A stretch of DNA of 64,000 bases from the NCBI GenBank assembly GCA_017396945.1, contig JAFQKI010000016.1, forward strand, positions 16,703 to 80,702, written 5' to 3'. Made by a program: the position numbers and the translations under genes. The notes under the pieces are model-generated. The model saw nothing but the letters and a program-made list of their open reading frames with translations. It searched no databases and was not told the DNA's origin. Origin of the DNA: Muribaculaceae bacterium. GTDB lineage: Bacteria > Bacteroidota > Bacteroidia > Bacteroidales > Muribaculaceae. Shown here in pieces: positions 63,998-64,000 of this stretch (its first letter is position 1; each line of letters starts with the position of its first letter).

Positions 63998-64000
63998 TAA

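Overview
The window is a chromosomal segment of a member of the Bacteroidota, most likely order Bacteroidales and plausibly a Muribaculaceae- or Prevotella-like gut organism. The evidence is as follows. A continuous str-S10-spc ribosomal cluster lacks tuf. Promoters throughout fit the Bacteroidetes pattern (TTG/TTTG, about 19-22 nt, then TAnnTTTG). A/T-rich leaders replace Shine-Dalgarno sequences. Large secreted proteins carry C-terminal type IX (T9SS)-like sorting tails. Family markers include a DUF4491 protein, DUF3078, DUF1573 repeats, the alternative GlmU-like protein and an outer-membrane beta-barrel family protein. No tRNA, rRNA, CRISPR array, insertion sequence or phage was seen.

Layout. 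1-12109 (minus strand): rpsL-rpsG-fusA-rpsJ-rplC-D-W-B-rpsS-rplV-rpsC-rplP-rpmC-rpsQ-rplN-X-E-rpsN-H-rplF-R-rpsE-rpmD-rplO (cut by the window edge), read from a promoter at 12257-12288. 12448-19256 (plus): a cytidylate-kinase-like protein, then phoH-purC-menG, then DUF4491 and an ABC-F ATPase, then a type II NADH dehydrogenase. 19270-21996 (minus): a methyltransferase, rfbC and a YfaP-like lipoprotein. 22259-25791 (plus): asd and a cation/proton antiporter with a small membrane protein. 25806-26984 (minus): the GlmU-like protein. 27215-35824 (plus): a large beta-helix exoprotein, a membrane protein/regulator pair, prfB (with programmed +1 frameshift) and argB, and an outer-membrane beta-barrel protein. 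35904-38366 (minus): a secreted phosphodiester glycosidase. 38591-63997 (plus): pyrG, yidC, two tandem secreted paralogues, a glutaminyl-cyclase-like lipoprotein with sufE and a POT transporter, a four-gene envelope operon (DUF3078 to a tandem ABC ATPase), metK behind a SAM-II riboswitch, a PpiD/SurA-like foldase, an RsmI-like methyltransferase, an MBL hydrolase, two DUF1573 proteins, meaB, a CapA lipoprotein and a kinase-TonB fusion.

Main points of interest. (1) The metK leader at 52612-52786 carries a recognisable SAM-II aptamer. It is followed by an intrinsic terminator whose 5' side is perfectly complementary over 9 nt to the aptamer loop, which suggests transcriptional rather than ribosome-site control. 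(2) A Ser/Thr kinase is fused through one membrane helix and a Pro/Glu/Thr-rich linker to a TonB C-terminal domain. (3) A tandem pair of very similar secreted proteins shows ribosomal-protein-like codon choice and has an interrupted palindrome over the first gene's promoter. (4) A glutaminyl-cyclase homologue sits in the same window as several exported proteins predicted to begin with Gln after signal-peptide cleavage. (5) prfB keeps the classical UGA frameshift autoregulation.

Gene starts were moved downstream where a recognisable promoter, or the family's normal N-terminus, rules out the longest reading frame (12448, 22259, 38591, 44080, 50660, 51132, 52787, 56597). All functional calls come from reading motifs by eye; no database search was run.
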